A stretch of 64,000 nt of DNA from Tanytarsus gracilentus. Its lineage: Eukaryota > Arthropoda > Insecta > Diptera > Chironomidae. The stretch is taken from NCBI GenBank assembly GCA_038502055.1, contig JAXRKN010000036.1, positions 248,001-312,000 of the forward strand, in the 5' to 3' direction. This document shows, in pieces, positions 61,516-64,000 of this stretch; the stretch's first letter is position 1; each line of letters begins with the position of its first letter. Made by a program: the position numbers and the translations under genes. The notes beneath the pieces were generated by a model, which did not search any database, was not told where the DNA came from, and worked only from the letters and a program-made list of their open reading frames with translations.

Positions 61516-64000
61516 ATGGCAGAAGCCCATCAGGCCGTTGCATTCTCATTTGCAATCACTCACGAGGGTTGGAATGTCAACTATGACCGCGAGGTTCTCA
61601 ATCTCGTCTTTGAATCTGGCAAGAGGTCATGGAAAAAGAGAATCGCAAGAATCAAAGCTGGTATCAAAAATGGCGCATATCCAGCACATCTTGAGAGTCT
61701 TTGGGTCATAATGGTGTGTAGCTTTAGAAATTCTTCTCTTTCTTTTTTTGATAGTCTAAAAATAATCTTTTCAGATAAGTGTGACTCTCATGCATTTCCT
61801 CAGCAAACGAGTTCCATATGATCTCGTGAATGTTTACATGAAAGCTATGCCAGGGTAATTAAAGAATTGCGAAATTTTTGGTCTATATTTAAAAAAAATT
61901 ATTTTAGCACTTCTACCGGTTGGCATTTGTTTGCCAGTTGCCTCGTCGCACTTACATATTGGATATCGATAATTTTGATTATGCGATATGCCCTTAAATG
62001 GCTATTAATGTACAAGGGATACATGTATGAATCGCGAGGATCCGGATCGAAGACAAGCCTTAAAACAAAAATTTGGTTTGTTCTCGTGAGAGGTAAATCA
62101 TCTCCATCTATTTCAGTAAATGTTGACAAAATTCTAAATAAATGTCTTTAGTTTTCAAAAAGTGGAATCAACCCGGACTGTATAGCTTCCAAAGTTCACT
62201 GCCTCGCCTCCCCCTTCCAAGCGTAAATGAAACAATGCAGAGATATTTACGATCGGTTAGACCGCTGCTCGATGACGAAACATACGAAAAAGTTCGTAGA
62301 GAAGCAGACGATTTTGAGAAAGGAATAGCGAAGAAGTTGCAAAGATATTTGATTTTAAAAAGCTGGTGGTCGACCAACTACGTATCGGATTGGTGGGAAG
62401 AATATGTTTATTTGAGGGGTCGAAGTCCGCTCATGGTGAACAGTAACTTTTATGGCGTCGACGCTCTCTTTAAGCATCATACGAAAAATCAAGCCGCGAG
62501 AGCCGCTTTCGTCACCTACTCACTTTTGCAAATTCGACGACAAATTGACAGACAAGCATTGGAACCAATCATGGTGCAAGGAATTGTCCCGTTATGCAGT
62601 TGGCAGTATGAGCGAACTTTCAATACAGGTAAGATGAGCTAATAAAATTAAAGTTATAGCGATTTTAAATTTTTAAATCTTTTAGTGAGAGTTCCAGGAG
62701 TTGAAGCAGATAAAATTGTTCATTACAAGGACTCAAATCATATTGTGGTCCTTCACAAAGGATGCTACTATAAAATGCTGATTTATTACAAAGGCAGACT
62801 ACTCAAACCGGCAGAATTGCAATATCAATATGAGCAAATTCTCAAATCAAAGGCAACTCCACTTCACGGCGAAGAATTTTTGGCAGCATTGACGGCATTG
62901 GAGAGGACAAAATGGGCACTAGCTAGAGGGAAATATTTCTCACGTGGCGTCAATAAAACTTCACTTCATCTGATTGAAAGCGCTGCATTTGTTGTTTCAC
63001 TTGACGATGAGCCTTTTGAGTTTGACATGTCGCAACCTGAAAAACTCGATAAGTTCGGTCGAAAGCTTCTTCATGGAAGAGGTTGCGATAGATGGTTCGA
63101 TAAGAGTTTCACACTTTGCATTGCATCAAATGGACGGATGGGTTTCAATGCGGAGCACACATGGTCGGATGCCGCTATTATGGCGCATGTTTGGGAAATG
63201 CTTGTGTGCGATGAAAATAGTTGCGAGAGATATGATGCACAAGGAAATGCTCTTGGCTCTATTGAAATGACACCTCCAACACCGACGAGATTAAATTTCG
63301 ATTTTAATGACGAAAGTCTCATTAAGACAATTGATGGCGCTTATGATCAGGCACAAACAGTTATCAACGATGTAGATCTCCGCATTCTCGTTCATGATAC
63401 ATTTGGAAAGGGTTTCATTAAGCAATGTCGCTGCTCACCCGATGCTTTCCTTCAAATGGCATTACAACTTGCATATTATCGTGATTTTGGAAAATTTTCA
63501 TTGACTTATGAAGCCTCAATGACTCGACTTTTCCGTGAAGGAAGAACTGAAACTGTGCGTCCATGCACAATAGAATCATCCGCATGGGTAAAATCAATGG
63601 ATAATTCATCGTTGAGTGCAACTGATAAAGTAAATCTCCTCTACGAGGCTTGTAATCGTCATCAGCAGGGTTATCAAGATGCGATGTGTGGAAGAGGAAT
63701 CGATCGTCATTTGTTCTGCCTCTATGTCGTTTCGAAGTACCTTGAAGTTGACTCGCCATTTTTAAAGGAAATTTTAAGTGAACCATGGCGTCTTTCTACT
63801 TCACAAACACCACACGGTCAAACACCAAAAATGGATCTTAAAGCAAATCCCAATTTAATTTCAGCAGGAGGTAAACTTAACAAGTTTTTTATAATATTTA
63901 ATAATGATAAAATAAAATTCTAGGTGGTTTTGGTCCTGTATCGTCTGATGGCTATGGAGTGTCATACATCATTGCCGGTGAAGATTTAATCTTCTTCCAT
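61516..64000 (+). CDS. CPT1: Carnitine O-palmitoyltransferase 1, copy 3 (canonical; truncated by window end)
   Basis: Six exons are seen, 61516-61713, 61775-61854, 61908-62092, 62152-62628, 62686-63870 and 63925 to beyond 64000, in phase. About 733 of an expected 770-780 residues are inside the window. It is the mitochondrial outer-membrane acyltransferase controlling fatty-acid entry to oxidation, orthologous in appearance to Drosophila withered. The N-terminus MAEAHQAVAFSF keeps Glu3 and His5, the residues tied to malonyl-CoA inhibition in mammalian CPT1A. Two membrane segments follow (about 58-78 and 98-120), then the acyltransferase domain with H471 in GFNAEHTWSD as catalytic His. FGKGFIKQCRCSPDAF, EASMTRLFREGRTETVRPCT, the S-T-S motif of RLSTSQTPHGQ and the start of SAGGGFGPVSSDGYGVSY are intact. 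Unlike copy 1, the catalytic region lies in one 1185-bp exon. This is the best candidate for the ancestral CPT1 locus. Confidence 0.95.

Overview
The window is nuclear DNA of an insect, most likely a nematoceran fly such as a midge. The evidence is strong AT bias, spliced genes with mostly 50-65 bp GT-AG introns, two intronless-coding cytoplasmic-type actin genes, and an eyes absent gene whose first coding exon closely resembles the Drosophila N-terminus as I remember it. The species call is inference. All gene models were built by reading splice sites by eye and checking that exon phases add up. No database search was possible.

Layout. 0.1-1.55 kb (+): mitochondrial ribosomal protein mRpL38. 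4.8-5.9 and 9.5-10.6 kb (+): two tandem actin genes, each with a perfect CArG box upstream. 11.6-13.0 kb (+): PINX1-type G-patch protein, converging on DCAF11/WDR23 (13.25-15.26 kb, -). 15.3-25.5 kb: a gene-poor, AT-rich tract with a 17-bp minisatellite at 24.0-24.5 kb. 25.5-32.9 kb (-): eyes absent, nine coding exons, with a SINE-like insertion in its largest intron. 33-38 kb: non-coding. 38.25-42.0 kb (+): cohesin SMC1. 42.1-44.8 kb and 46.0-48.6 kb (-): two complete carnitine O-palmitoyltransferase 1 (CPT1) genes. 49.3 kb (-): RpL38. 49.9-51.4 kb (+): HMGXB4-like HMG-box protein. 51.5-53.1 kb (-): ADP-dependent glucokinase. 53.5-54.4 kb (+): phosducin-like protein. 54.75-56.27 kb (+): a secreted Thr-rich protein I do not recognise. 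56.3-57.9 kb (-): a four-pass membrane protein. 61.5-64 kb (+): a third CPT1 gene, the most canonical, cut off by the window end.

Most genes are housekeeping and functionally unrelated to each other. The notable themes are local duplications: the actin pair, and three CPT1 genes that differ precisely in the N-terminal malonyl-CoA-sensing region, in intron structure, and (copy 2) in conserved active-site motifs. Beta-oxidation gatekeeping therefore looks diversified in this lineage. I found no CRISPR array, operon or prokaryotic-type system, and no convincing wholly new system. The best leads are the divergent CPT1 copy at 46.0-48.6 kb, the secreted orphan at 54.75 kb, the minisatellite and the SINE-like element.
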